From the NCBI RefSeq assembly GCF_005403045.1, contig NZ_BJCL01000001.1, forward strand, positions 496,001-560,000: a stretch of 64,000 bases of DNA, read 5' to 3'. The first letter of the stretch is position 1. Every line of letters begins with the position of its first letter. The DNA comes from Pseudaquabacterium pictum (GTDB lineage Bacteria > Pseudomonadota > Gammaproteobacteria > Burkholderiales > Burkholderiaceae_C). Both the position numbers and the translations under genes were made by a program. The notes beneath the pieces were generated by a model, which had not been told where the DNA came from, did no database searches, and saw nothing but the letters and a program-made list of their open reading frames with translations. Shown here in pieces: positions 11,466-19,565 of the stretch.

Positions 11466-11519
11466 GTACCCGACTGATGTGCTCAAGTATAGCGGAAGCC
11501 GACTGTTTTGGTCGGCATT
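11466..11519 (-). promoter_or_regulatory. iscR: iscR promoter with two IscR type-1-like sites
   Basis: On the minus strand, two 25-bp sequences fit the E. coli type-1 IscR consensus. Site A (11519-11495) contains CCGACC-AAAAC-AGTCGG, about 20 of 25 positions by hand. Site B (11490-11466) contains ATACTTGA and AGTCGGGTA, about 21 of 25. A -10 TATACT (11491-11486) overlaps site B, and CCGACC 18 bp upstream may serve as -35. This mirrors the double-site layout of the E. coli isc promoter and predicts feedback repression by [2Fe-2S]-IscR. Confidence 0.75.
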
Positions 11520-11535
11520 GCGCGCCGGGTGCCGC

Positions 11536-12054
11536 TCAGGCCGGCGTGGACAAACGGCGTCGAATCTCGGTCAGCAGACCCTCACAGGCTGGCTCGATCA
11601 GATCCAGCGCATGGTCGAAGGCGGCCACCGAGCTGTAGTACGGGTCGGGCACTTCGTCAGCGCCCAGCTGCGGCGCGTGGGCCAGCAGCAACTGCAGGCG
11701 GTGCTGCTCGTCGGGCGGGCAGCGCTTGTGCAGCGTGGCCAGGTTGTCGTGGTCCATGGCCAGCAGCAGGTCGAAGCGGCTGAAATCCGCCGCCACCACC
11801 GGGCGGCTGACCAGGTCGTCGAGCCGGTACCCCCGGCGCGCGGCCTGGGCCACCGCCCGCGGATCGGCCGGCGTGCCCTTGTGGAAACCATGCGTGCCGG
11901 CCGAGTCCACCGCCACCGCGTTGGCCAGACCGCTGCGCTGCAGCTTGGCCCGCAGCACCGCCTCGGCCATGGGCGAGCGGCAGATGTTGCCGGTGCAGAC
12001 CATCAGCAGGCGCACACGGGCCGGGTCTGGGCGGCGGAACCAGCGGGACAGCAT
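11536..12054 (-). CDS. Low-molecular-weight protein tyrosine phosphatase
   Basis: This 172-residue phosphatase carries the P-loop V-C-T-G-N-I-C-R-S with nucleophile Cys20 and Arg26 (CX5R) and the general-acid motif D-P-Y-Y in the C-terminal third. Such enzymes remove phosphate from tyrosine kinases of capsule synthesis or from phosphoarginine or small phosphates; which applies here is unclear. The start at 12054 is preceded 7 nt upstream by TATCCT, so the message may be nearly leaderless. It lies upstream of iscR on the same strand with the isc promoter between them. Confidence 0.9.
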   Translation of the reverse strand: MLSRWFRRPDPARVRLLMVCTGNICRSPMAEAVLRAKLQRSGLANAVAVDSAGTHGFHKGTPADPRAVAQAARRGYRLDDLVSRPVVAADFSRFDLLLAMDHDNLATLHKRCPPDEQHRLQLLLAHAPQLGADEVPDPYYSSVAAFDHALDLIEPACEGLLTEIRRRLSTPA

Positions 12055-12217
12055 GGCACGCAGGATAGCCCAGCGGTGAGCGGTCCCGGACAGAGAGGAC
12101 TCCCCACAACCACGGCCCAGCGCACCCGACAGCCAGGCCATGCACAGGCGCGGTGCGGCGCCGATATCCCAGGAAGACACGTCGACCAGACGACGAGACT
12201 TCGAGGAACCAAGAAAG

Positions 12218-13774
12218 ATGCGCAACAACGGCCCTGTCACCCAGCGTGAATATCTGCTGCCGCCCGGCACGACCCTGGTGTCGACGACCGACCTGCAGAG
12301 CCACATCACCTACTGCAACCCGGCCTTCGTCGAGGTGAGCGGCTTCGAGCGCGACGAGCTGATCGGCCAGCCGCACAACCTGGTGCGCCACCCCGACATG
12401 CCGGCCGAGGCCTACCGCGACATGTGGGACACGCTGAAGGCCGGCCAGCCCTGGACCGCCCTGGTGAAGAACCGCCGCAAGAACGGCGACCACTACTGGG
12501 TGCGGGCCAACGTCACGCCGGTGGTCGAGGGCGGCCGCACCTGCGGCTACATGTCGGTGCGCACCGCGCCGGGCCGCGACGAGGTGGCTACGGCCGAGGC
12601 GCTGTACGCCCGCATGCGCGACGAGGCCACCGCCGGCCGCCTGCTGCACACCCTGCACCAGGGCGATGTCCACATCGCCGGCCTGGGGGCCGCGGTCGGC
12701 CGCCTGCTGCGGCCCGGCATCGGCGCCCGGCTGAGCGCCCTCACGATGGCCGGCACCCTGGCGGTGGGCCTGTCGGCCGGGCTGCTGGCGCAGTGGGGCC
12801 TGGGCGCCGCGGTGGTGGTCAGCCTGCTGGTGGGGGCCGGCGTGTCGGTCTGGCTGCGCCAACTGGCCCTGGCACCGCTGCGCCAGGCGGTGGCCGTGGC
12901 CCGGCGCATGTCGGCCGGCGACCTGTCGGCGGTGCTGCAGGCCGACCGGCAGGACGAGGTGGGCCAGCTGTTCCGCGGAATGACCCAGCTGAACGTCAAC
13001 CTGCAGGCCATCGTGGGTGACGTGCGGCGCGAGGTGGAGGGCATCACCCTGGCCTCCAGCGAGATCGCCAAGGGCAACCACGACCTCGGCCAGCGCACCG
13101 AGTCACAGGCCAGCAACCTGCAGCAGACGGCCGCGTCGATGGAGCAGATCACCGGCACCATCCGCCAGACGGCCGACACCGCCAGCACCGCCGCCGCGAT
13201 GGCCGGCGAGGCCGCCGAGGTGGCCGCGCGCAGCGGCCAGGCCGCCAATGACGTGGCCCAGCGCATGGGCGAGATCCGACAGTCGTCGCAGCGCATTGCC
13301 GAGATCATCGGCACCATCGACGGCATCTCGTTCCAGACCAACATCCTGGCGCTGAACGCCGCGGTGGAAGCCGCCCGCGCCGGCGAGGCCGGCCGCGGCT
13401 TTGCGGTGGTGGCGGCCGAGGTGCGGGCCCTGGCCCAGCGCACCAGCAGCGCCGCGCGCGAGATCAAGGTGCTGATCGAGGATTCATCGACCAAGGTGGA
13501 AGCCGGCACCCGCCTGGCCGAGGCCACCGGCGACACCACCCGCCAGACGCAGGACGTGGTGCGCCGGGTGCATGCGCTGATCAGCGAGATCAGCACGGCC
13601 GCGGCCGAGCAGAGCAAGGGTGTCTCGCAGGTCAACGCCGGCATCACCGAGCTGGACGGCATCACCCAGCAGAACGCGGCGATGGTCGAAGAGCTGTCGG
13701 CCGCCGCGTCATCACTGCATGTGCAGGCCGAGGTGGTGAGCCAGGCGGTGCGGATCTTCCGGACCGCAGGCTGA
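12218..13774 (+). CDS. PAS-containing methyl-accepting chemotaxis protein (Aer-like)
   Basis: This 518-residue receptor has an N-terminal PAS domain (about 20-110, with [24 protein letters not shown] split by normal PAS features), and a short membrane region near 170-215. A HAMP-like linker (R-M-S-A-G-D-L-S) and a long coiled-coil signalling domain follow. The conserved hairpin tip, [17 protein letters not shown], lies around residue 372. The layout matches redox/aerotaxis receptors such as Aer, whose PAS binds FAD. No che genes are near. The start at M-R-N-N-G is the conserved family start. Confidence 0.92.
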   Translation: MRNNGPVTQREYLLPPGTTLVSTTDLQSHITYCNPAFVEVSGFERDELIGQPHNLVRHPDMPAEAYRDMWDTLKAGQPWTALVKNRRKNGDHYWVRANVTPVVEGGRTCGYMSVRTAPGRDEVATAEALYARMRDEATAGRLLHTLHQGDVHIAGLGAAVGRLLRPGIGARLSALTMAGTLAVGLSAGLLAQWGLGAAVVVSLLVGAGVSVWLRQLALAPLRQAVAVARRMSAGDLSAVLQADRQDEVGQLFRGMTQLNVNLQAIVGDVRREVEGITLASSEIAKGNHDLGQRTESQASNLQQTAASMEQITGTIRQTADTASTAAAMAGEAAEVAARSGQAANDVAQRMGEIRQSSQRIAEIIGTIDGISFQTNILALNAAVEAARAGEAGRGFAVVAAEVRALAQRTSSAAREIKVLIEDSSTKVEAGTRLAEATGDTTRQTQDVVRRVHALISEISTAAAEQSKGVSQVNAGITELDGITQQNAAMVEELSAAASSLHVQAEVVSQAVRIFRTAG

Positions 13775-13781
13775 AGTCGCG

Positions 13782-15911
13782 TCAGCGGGTGCCGGTCAGC
13801 GGCACCACGTTGCTGTCGTGCCCGGCGGCGCCGAAGGCCTGCTCGCGCAGCAGGGCCAGCTGGTCGCGCACCCGGGCGGCCTTCTCGAACTCCAGGTTCT
13901 TGGCATGCTCGAGCATCTGCTTCTCCAGCAGCTTGATGCGCTTGGCCAGGTCCTTCTCGCTCATCGCCTCGACTTCGGCGGCTTCCACCAGGCCGCGCAC
14001 CTTGCTCTTGTCGTCCTGGGCGCTGACGACGCCGTCGATCAGTTCCTTGACCTCCTTCTTCACGCTGCGCGGCGTGATGCCCATGGCCAGGTTGTGGGCG
14101 ATCTGCTTCTCGCGCCGGCGCTCGGTCTCGCCGATGGCCTTCTTCATCGAGTCGGTCATCTTGTCGGCATAGAGGATGGCGCGGCCGTTGAGGTTGCGCG
14201 CCGCCCGGCCGATGGTCTGGATCAGGCTGCGCTCGGCCCGCAGGAAGCCTTCCTTGTCGGCATCCAGGATGGCGACCAGCGACACCTCGGGGATGTCCAG
14301 GCCCTCGCGCAGCAGGTTGATGCCCACCAGCACGTCGAAGGTGCCCAGCCGCAGGTCGCGCAGGATCTCCACCCGCTCCACCGTGTCCACGTCGCTGTGC
14401 AGGTAGCGCACCTTGACGCCGTTGTCGGTCAGGTAGTCGGTCAGCTGCTCGGCCATGCGCTTGGTCAGCGTGGTGATCAGCACCCGCTCATGCAGGTCGA
14501 CGCGGATGCGGATCTCCTGCAGCACGTCGTCCACCTGGTGGCCGGCGGGGCGCACCTCCACCATCGGGTCGACCAGGCCGGTGGGCCGCACCAGCTGCTC
14601 CACCACCGCGCCGGCATGGGCGTTCTCCCAGGCGGCGGGCGTGGCCGAGACGAAGACGGCCTGGCGCATCTTGCGCTCGAACTCGTCGAACTTCAGCGGC
14701 CGGTTGTCCATCGCACTGGGCAGGCGGAAGCCATATTCCACCAGCGTGGTCTTGCGCGCCCGGTCGCCGTTGTACATGCCACCCAGCTGGCCGATCAGCA
14801 CATGGCTCTCATCCAGGAACATCAGCGCGTCGGGCGGCAGGTAGTCCACCAGGGTGGCCGGCGGCTCGCCGGGCGCGGCGCCCGAGAGATGCCGGCTGTA
14901 GTTCTCGATGCCCTTGCAGTGACCCACCTCCTGCATCATTTCCACGTCGAAGCGGGTGCGCTGCTCCAGGCGCTGGGCCTCGACCAGCTTGCCGTCCTTG
15001 ACGAACTGCGCCACCCGTTCGCGCAGCTCGATCTTGATGGTCTCCACCGCCGCCAGCACCCGCTCGCGCGGGGTCACGTAGTGGCTCTTGGGGTAGATCA
15101 CGAAGCGCGGGATCTTCTGCCGCACCTTGCCGGTCAGCGGGTCCAGCAGGCTGAGCGTCTCGATCTCGTCGTCGAACAGCTCCACCCGCAGCGCCAGCTC
15201 GCTGTGCTCGGCCGGGAAGATGTCGATGGTGTCGCCGCGCACCCGGAAGCTGCCGCGGCTGAAATCCACATCGTTGCGGCTGTACTGCATGCGGATCAGC
15301 TGGGCGATCACATCGCGCTGGCCGATCTTGTCGCCCACCCGCACGATGAAGCGCATCTGGGTGTAGTCCTCGGGCTTGCCGATGCCGTAGATGGCGCTGA
15401 CCGTGGCGACGATCACCGTGTCGCGCCGCTCCAGCACGCTCTTGGTGGCCGACAGCCGCATCTGCTCGATGTGCTCGTTGATCGAGCTGTCCTTCTCGAT
15501 GAACAGGTCGCGCTGCGGCACATAGGCCTCGGGCTGGTAGTAGTCGTAGTAGCTGACGAAATACTCCACCGCATTGCGCGGGAAGAACTCGCGGAACTCG
15601 GCATACAGCTGCGCCGCCAGCGTCTTGTTGGGCGCAAACACGATGGCCGGCCGGCCCATGCGGGCGATGACGTTGGCCATGGTGAAGGTCTTGCCCGAGC
15701 CGGTCACGCCGAGCAGGGTCTGGTAGGCCAGGCCGTCGTCGATGCCCTCGCACAGCAGGCGGATGGCCTCTGGCTGGTCGCCGGCCGGCGGATAGGGCTG
15801 GAACAGCTGAAAGGGTGAATCGGGGAAGCTGACGAACTCGCCCTGCGCCGGCACGGGCAGGTCATCGGCTGGCTGTTCCGACAGCGGGGGCAAGGCGGCG
15901 AGGTCGGTCAT
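13782..15911 (-). CDS. uvrB: Excinuclease ABC subunit B
   Basis: This 709-residue UvrB is the helicase-like damage-verification subunit of nucleotide excision repair. It has a Walker A G-V-T-G-S-G-K-T, a beta-hairpin with [10 protein letters not shown], helicase motifs D-E-S-H and Q-T-I-G-R-A-A-R-N, and a C-terminal UVR coiled coil ([18 protein letters not shown]). The start at 15911 is supported by AAGGAT; an in-frame ATG at 15929 is possible. It converges on the chemoreceptor with only 7 bp between the stops. Confidence 0.97.
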   Translation of the reverse strand: MTDLAALPPLSEQPADDLPVPAQGEFVSFPDSPFQLFQPYPPAGDQPEAIRLLCEGIDDGLAYQTLLGVTGSGKTFTMANVIARMGRPAIVFAPNKTLAAQLYAEFREFFPRNAVEYFVSYYDYYQPEAYVPQRDLFIEKDSSINEHIEQMRLSATKSVLERRDTVIVATVSAIYGIGKPEDYTQMRFIVRVGDKIGQRDVIAQLIRMQYSRNDVDFSRGSFRVRGDTIDIFPAEHSELALRVELFDDEIETLSLLDPLTGKVRQKIPRFVIYPKSHYVTPRERVLAAVETIKIELRERVAQFVKDGKLVEAQRLEQRTRFDVEMMQEVGHCKGIENYSRHLSGAAPGEPPATLVDYLPPDALMFLDESHVLIGQLGGMYNGDRARKTTLVEYGFRLPSAMDNRPLKFDEFERKMRQAVFVSATPAAWENAHAGAVVEQLVRPTGLVDPMVEVRPAGHQVDDVLQEIRIRVDLHERVLITTLTKRMAEQLTDYLTDNGVKVRYLHSDVDTVERVEILRDLRLGTFDVLVGINLLREGLDIPEVSLVAILDADKEGFLRAERSLIQTIGRAARNLNGRAILYADKMTDSMKKAIGETERRREKQIAHNLAMGITPRSVKKEVKELIDGVVSAQDDKSKVRGLVEAAEVEAMSEKDLAKRIKLLEKQMLEHAKNLEFEKAARVRDQLALLREQAFGAAGHDSNVVPLTGTR

Positions 15912-15953
15912 CGGCAAATCCTTCAGCATGCGGCCAGCGGTGGGGGCTGGCCC

Positions 15954-15959
15954 TAAAAT
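15954..15959 (+). promoter_or_regulatory. tyrB: Possible -10 box upstream of tyrB
   Basis: TAAAAT stands out in the GC-rich 200-bp divergent region between uvrB and the aminotransferase. No convincing -35 box is visible, and the 5' leader would be about 147 nt, so this is tentative. I see no other structure in the interval. Confidence 0.3.
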
Positions 15960-16112
15960 CGCGGGTTTCCACGCAAGCGGCGCCGCCGACAGGCACAGCC
16001 GCAAGCAACCCGACAGCGTAGCGCAGCCGGCCGGTTTCAGCTGGCAGCCGCGTCCGCCGCCCGCCCCGCCCGGGGCTCTTCTGCTGACACCGTCCCTTCA
16101 GGATTGCACCTC

Positions 16113-17321
16113 ATGTCGCTCTTCTCCGCCGTCGAACTCGCCCCGCGTGACCCCATCCTGGGCCTGAACGAGCAGTTCAACGCCGACCCCAACCCGGCCA
16201 AGGTGAACCTGGGCGTGGGCGTGTACTTCGACGACGCCGGCAAACTGCCGCTGCTGGCCTGCGTGAAGGCGGCCGAGCAGCAGCTGACCGACGCCGCCAA
16301 GCCGCGCGGCTACCTGCCGATCGACGGCATCGCCGCCTACGACAAGGCGGTGCAGGGCCTGGTGTTCGGCAGCTTTGCCGACGGCCAGGCCGCGCTGGCG
16401 GCCGGCCGCGTGGCCACGGTGCAGGCCCTGGGCGGCACCGGCGGCCTGAAGGTGGGCGCCGATTTCCTGAAGAAGCTGAACCCGGGCGCCAAGGTGCTGA
16501 TCAGCGATCCGAGCTGGGAGAACCACCGCGCGCTGTTCACCAACGCCGGCTTCCCGGTCGAGACCTATGCCTACTACGACGCCGCCAACCGTGGCTTGAA
16601 CTTCGCCGGCATGCTGGCCGATCTGCAGGCCGCCGCCGCCGGCACCATCGTGGTGCTGCATGCCTGCTGCCACAACCCCACCGGCTACGACATCACCCCC
16701 AGCCAGTGGGACGAGGTCATCGCGGTGCTGAAGGCCCGCGGCCTGGTGCCCTTCCTCGACATGGCCTACCAGGGCTTCGGTGACGGCATCGCCGAGGACG
16801 GCGCGGTGATCCGCCAGTTCCTGGCCGCGGGCGTGGAGAGCTTCTTCGTCGCCACCTCGTTCTCCAAGAGCTTCAGCCTGTACGGCGAGCGGGTCGGCGC
16901 GCTCAGCGTGGTCTGCGCCAGCAAGGACGAGGCGGCGCGTGTGCTGTCGCAGCTGAAGATCACCATCCGCACCAACTACAGCAACCCGCCCACCCACGGC
17001 GCCCAGGTGGTGGCCACGGTGCTGGACACGCCCGCCCTGCGCGCCCAGTGGGAAGACGAACTGGCCGGCATGCGGGTGCGCATCAAGCAGATGCGCCAGC
17101 TGCTGGCCGACAAGCTGGTGGCCGCGGGCGTCAAGCAGGATTTCAGCTTCATCACCCGCCAGCGCGGCATGTTCAGCTACTCGGGCCTGAACAAGGCGCA
17201 GATGGAGCGGCTGCGCAGCGAGTTCGGCGTGTACGGCGTGGATTCAGGCCGCATCTGCGTGGCCGCGCTGAACACCCGCAACATCGACGGTGTGGTGGCC
17301 GCCATCGCCAAGGTGGTCTGA
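16113..17321 (+). CDS. tyrB: Aromatic amino acid aminotransferase
   Basis: This 402-residue class I PLP aminotransferase is of the aspartate/tyrosine type. The PLP lysine is in S-F-S-K-S-F-S-L-Y-G-E-R-V-G (about 252), with the phosphate-binding Arg nearby. N-P-T-G-Y-D (about 190) and the C-terminal R-I-C-V-A-A-L-N (substrate carboxylate Arg) are also seen. It interconverts aromatic or dicarboxylic amino acids and 2-oxo acids in the cytoplasm; aspartate versus aromatic preference is not certain. The start at 16113 (M-S-L-F-S-A-V-E) is the family start; a TTG three codons earlier is unlikely. Confidence 0.9.
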   Translation: MSLFSAVELAPRDPILGLNEQFNADPNPAKVNLGVGVYFDDAGKLPLLACVKAAEQQLTDAAKPRGYLPIDGIAAYDKAVQGLVFGSFADGQAALAAGRVATVQALGGTGGLKVGADFLKKLNPGAKVLISDPSWENHRALFTNAGFPVETYAYYDAANRGLNFAGMLADLQAAAAGTIVVLHACCHNPTGYDITPSQWDEVIAVLKARGLVPFLDMAYQGFGDGIAEDGAVIRQFLAAGVESFFVATSFSKSFSLYGERVGALSVVCASKDEAARVLSQLKITIRTNYSNPPTHGAQVVATVLDTPALRAQWEDELAGMRVRIKQMRQLLADKLVAAGVKQDFSFITRQRGMFSYSGLNKAQMERLRSEFGVYGVDSGRICVAALNTRNIDGVVAAIAKVV

Positions 17322-17343
17322 GCCCGCCCTGCCCCAAGCCTGC

Positions 17344-17367
17344 AGCCCGGCCACGCCGGGCTGTTTT
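17344..17367 (+). terminator. Rho-independent terminator after tyrB
   Basis: A 7-bp perfect stem AGCCCGG/CCGGGCT with a CCACG loop is followed by GTTTT, 22 nt after the stop codon. This is a standard intrinsic terminator. Confidence 0.85.
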
Positions 17368-17384
17368 CATGGTGGCATCCGCCG

Positions 17385-17400
17385 TGTCGCTCCAGCGACA
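17385..17400. promoter_or_regulatory. TGTCG-N6-CGACA dyad upstream of phaZ
   Basis: TGTCGCTCCAGCGACA is a perfect 7-bp-arm palindrome with a 2-nt centre. Its TGTCG-N6-CGACA core has the spacing of a Crp-type site and equals the core of the dyad at 21989-22006 between the hydroxylase genes and a Crp/Fnr regulator. Regulation by that protein is inferred. Confidence 0.5.
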
Positions 17401-17482
17401 GGCCGATGATTTGCAGCCACTGATTGCGTGTTTTCACGGACTCTGACAGCTCGGCGTGCATGCAACATGCCCTCATTGCGCG

Positions 17483-17503
17483 CATAATTGCTGCACTGCA
17501 CAA
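17483..17503 (+). promoter_or_regulatory. phaZ: phaZ -10 box with overlapping TGCA-rich element
   Basis: CATAAT (17483-17488) is followed at once by TTGCTGCACTGCACAA, containing TGCA-C-TGCA. This covers the expected transcription start, where a repressor would act. TGC-rich elements are bound by the PHB-sensing repressor PhaR in other proteobacteria, so a PhaR site is a reasonable guess. Confidence 0.4.
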
Positions 17504-17597
17504 TATTTCAACCGATTGTCAGCTGCGATTCAGCGCCGACGCCACATGATCGCCCACGCGGTCAGACCCCGCGCCCACCCACGGAGCCCAGACGCCC

Positions 17598-19040
17598 ATG
17601 CTTTACCAGCTGTATGAAACCCAACGCGCGCTGATGGCGCCGTTCTCCGAGTTCGCCAGCGCCACGGCCAAGCTCTACAACCATCCGCTGTCGCCGTTCA
17701 GCCAGATGCCGATGGCCCAGCGCGTGTCGGCCGGCTTCGACCTGGCGCACCGCCTGGCCAAGGAATACGAGAAGCCCGAGTTCGGCATCCGCACGGTGCC
17801 GGTCAATGGCGTGGAAGTGGCGGTGCAGGAGCAGGTGCCGATCACCAAGCCGTTTTGCCGGCTGCTGCGCTTCAAGCGCTTCTCCGACGACGCCGCGGTG
17901 CTGGACGTGATGAAGAACCAGCCCACGGTGCTGGTGGTGGCGCCGCTGTCGGGCCACCACAGCACCCTGCTGCGCGACACCGTGCGCACCCTGCTGCGCG
18001 ACCACAAGGTGCTGATCACCGACTGGACCGACGCCCGCACCGTGCCGGTGGAAGCCGGCCCCTTCCACCTGCACGACTACATCGAATACGTGCAGGAGTT
18101 CATCCGCTTCGTCGGCCCCGAGGTGAACGTGATCTCGGTCTGCCAGCCCACGGTGCCGGTGCTGGCGGCCGTGTCGCTGCTGGCCACGCACGGCGAGTTC
18201 ACGCCCCGCACGCTGACGATGATGGGCGGCCCGATCGACGCCCGCAAGTCGCCCACGGCGGTGAACAACCTGGCGATGAACAAGAGCTTCGAGTGGTTCG
18301 AGAACAACGTGATCTACCGCGTGCCGAGCAACTTCCCCGGCGCCGGCCGCCGCGTCTACCCGGGCTTCCTGCAGCACACCGGCTTCGTGGCGATGAACCC
18401 CGACCGGCACATGACCGCGCACTACGACTACTTCCTCGACCTGATCCGCGGGGATGACGACTCCACCGAGCAGCACCGCCAGTTCTATGACGAGTACAAC
18501 GCGGTGCTCGACATGCCGGCCGAGTATTACCTGGAGACCATCAAGACGGTGTTCCAGGAATTCGCCCTGGTCAACGGCACCTGGAACGTCAAGGGCACGC
18601 TGGTGCGGCCGCAGGACATCACCAGCAGCGCGCTGCTGACGGTGGAGGGCGAGCTCGACGACATCTCCGGCTCGGGCCAGACCCGCGCCGCCCATGATCT
18701 GTGCACCGGCATCCCGGAGAACCGCCGCTTCCACTATGACGTGCAGGGCGCGGGCCACTACGGCATCTTCTCGGGCCGCCGCTGGCGCGACATGGCCTAC
18801 CCGCAGGTGCGCGACTTCATCCGCCGCTACAACCCGGTGGCGGTGACGCCCGAGCCGGTCATCCCGGCACTGGCCAGTGCCAGCGCACTGGCGCCCCAGG
18901 CCGACACCGCCCGCACGGCGACCAAGCCGCGCCCCGCCAGGAAGACGGCGGCCCAGGCCGAACCGGCTGCTGCGCCCAAGGCGGCGCGCACCGCGCCGGC
19001 CAAGCCGGCCGCAGCGCGCAAGACCAGCCGCCGCGGCTGA
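17598..19040 (+). CDS. phaZ: Intracellular polyhydroxyalkanoate depolymerase with basic tail
   Basis: This 480-residue intracellular PHB depolymerase mobilises storage granules. The alpha/beta-hydrolase core uses Cys rather than Ser as nucleophile: I-S-V-C-Q-P-T-V-P, Cys182, matching the known PhaZ1-type enzymes. The Asp (G-E-L-D-D-I-S-G-S-G-Q-T) and His (G-A-G-H-Y-G-I-F-S-G) of the triad are present. Family members are usually about 410-420 residues. Here roughly 60 more follow, an Ala/Pro/Lys/Arg-rich tail (repeats like K-P-A-A, A-R-K-T) recalling histone-H1-like or PhaF tails. It is a single gene, convergent with the hydroxylase operon. Confidence 0.93.
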   Translation: MLYQLYETQRALMAPFSEFASATAKLYNHPLSPFSQMPMAQRVSAGFDLAHRLAKEYEKPEFGIRTVPVNGVEVAVQEQVPITKPFCRLLRFKRFSDDAAVLDVMKNQPTVLVVAPLSGHHSTLLRDTVRTLLRDHKVLITDWTDARTVPVEAGPFHLHDYIEYVQEFIRFVGPEVNVISVCQPTVPVLAAVSLLATHGEFTPRTLTMMGGPIDARKSPTAVNNLAMNKSFEWFENNVIYRVPSNFPGAGRRVYPGFLQHTGFVAMNPDRHMTAHYDYFLDLIRGDDDSTEQHRQFYDEYNAVLDMPAEYYLETIKTVFQEFALVNGTWNVKGTLVRPQDITSSALLTVEGELDDISGSGQTRAAHDLCTGIPENRRFHYDVQGAGHYGIFSGRRWRDMAYPQVRDFIRRYNPVAVTPEPVIPALASASALAPQADTARTATKPRPARKTAAQAEPAAAPKAARTAPAKPAAARKTSRRG

Positions 19041-19071
19041 GTCCGGCCCGCGACGCAGGCCGCCCTGCGCG

Positions 19072-19554
19072 TCAGGGCATCAGCGCGGCGGCGGCCTTGA
19101 TGGCCGCGCGCACCCGGCCGTAGGTGCCGCAGCGGCACACGTTCTCGATGGCGTCGATGTCGGCGTCGGTCGGCGTGCGGGTGCGGCGCAGCAGATCCAC
19201 CGCCGCCATGATCTGGCCGGGCTGGCAGAAGCCGCACTGGGCCACGTCCATGTCCAGCCACACCTTCTGCACGATGTGCAGCCCGTCCACCGCGCGGCCG
19301 GCCGCCACGGCGGTGTCGGCCAGGCCCTCGATGGTGGTGATGGACTGGCCGCGCACCGACGCGACCGGGATCGAGCAGACCGTGGCGGCCTTGCCGTTGA
19401 TGTGGCAGGTGCAGGCCTTGCAGACGTTGATGCCGCAACCGTACTTGGGCCCGGTGATGCCGAGCTTGTCGCGCAGCACCCACAACGTGGCCATGTCGTC
19501 CGGCGCGTCGACGCTGACAGGCTGGCCGTTGACGGTGAAATTCTGGGCAGGCAT
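19072..19554 (-). CDS. [2Fe-2S] small subunit of molybdenum hydroxylase (IorA-like)
   Basis: This 160-residue protein is of the xanthine-oxidase-family small subunit type. It has a plant ferredoxin cluster (Y-G-C-G-I-N-V-C-K-A-C-T-C, then T-V-C-S) and a second helical cluster domain (Q-C-G-F-C-Q-P-G-Q and C-R-C-G-T-Y). It transfers electrons from the molybdopterin subunit encoded 11 bp upstream. Best resemblance is to isoquinoline 1-oxidoreductase or aldehyde dehydrogenase small subunits that lack an FAD subunit. The substrate is unknown. Confidence 0.88.
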   Translation of the reverse strand: MPAQNFTVNGQPVSVDAPDDMATLWVLRDKLGITGPKYGCGINVCKACTCHINGKAATVCSIPVASVRGQSITTIEGLADTAVAAGRAVDGLHIVQKVWLDMDVAQCGFCQPGQIMAAVDLLRRTRTPTDADIDAIENVCRCGTYGRVRAAIKAAAALMP

Positions 19555-19565
19555 GGGGCGTTTCC

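Noticed and set aside
13818-15818. A 666-codon plus-strand frame opposite uvrB
   Set aside because: UvrB motifs are complete on the minus strand; this frame has no domain signature.
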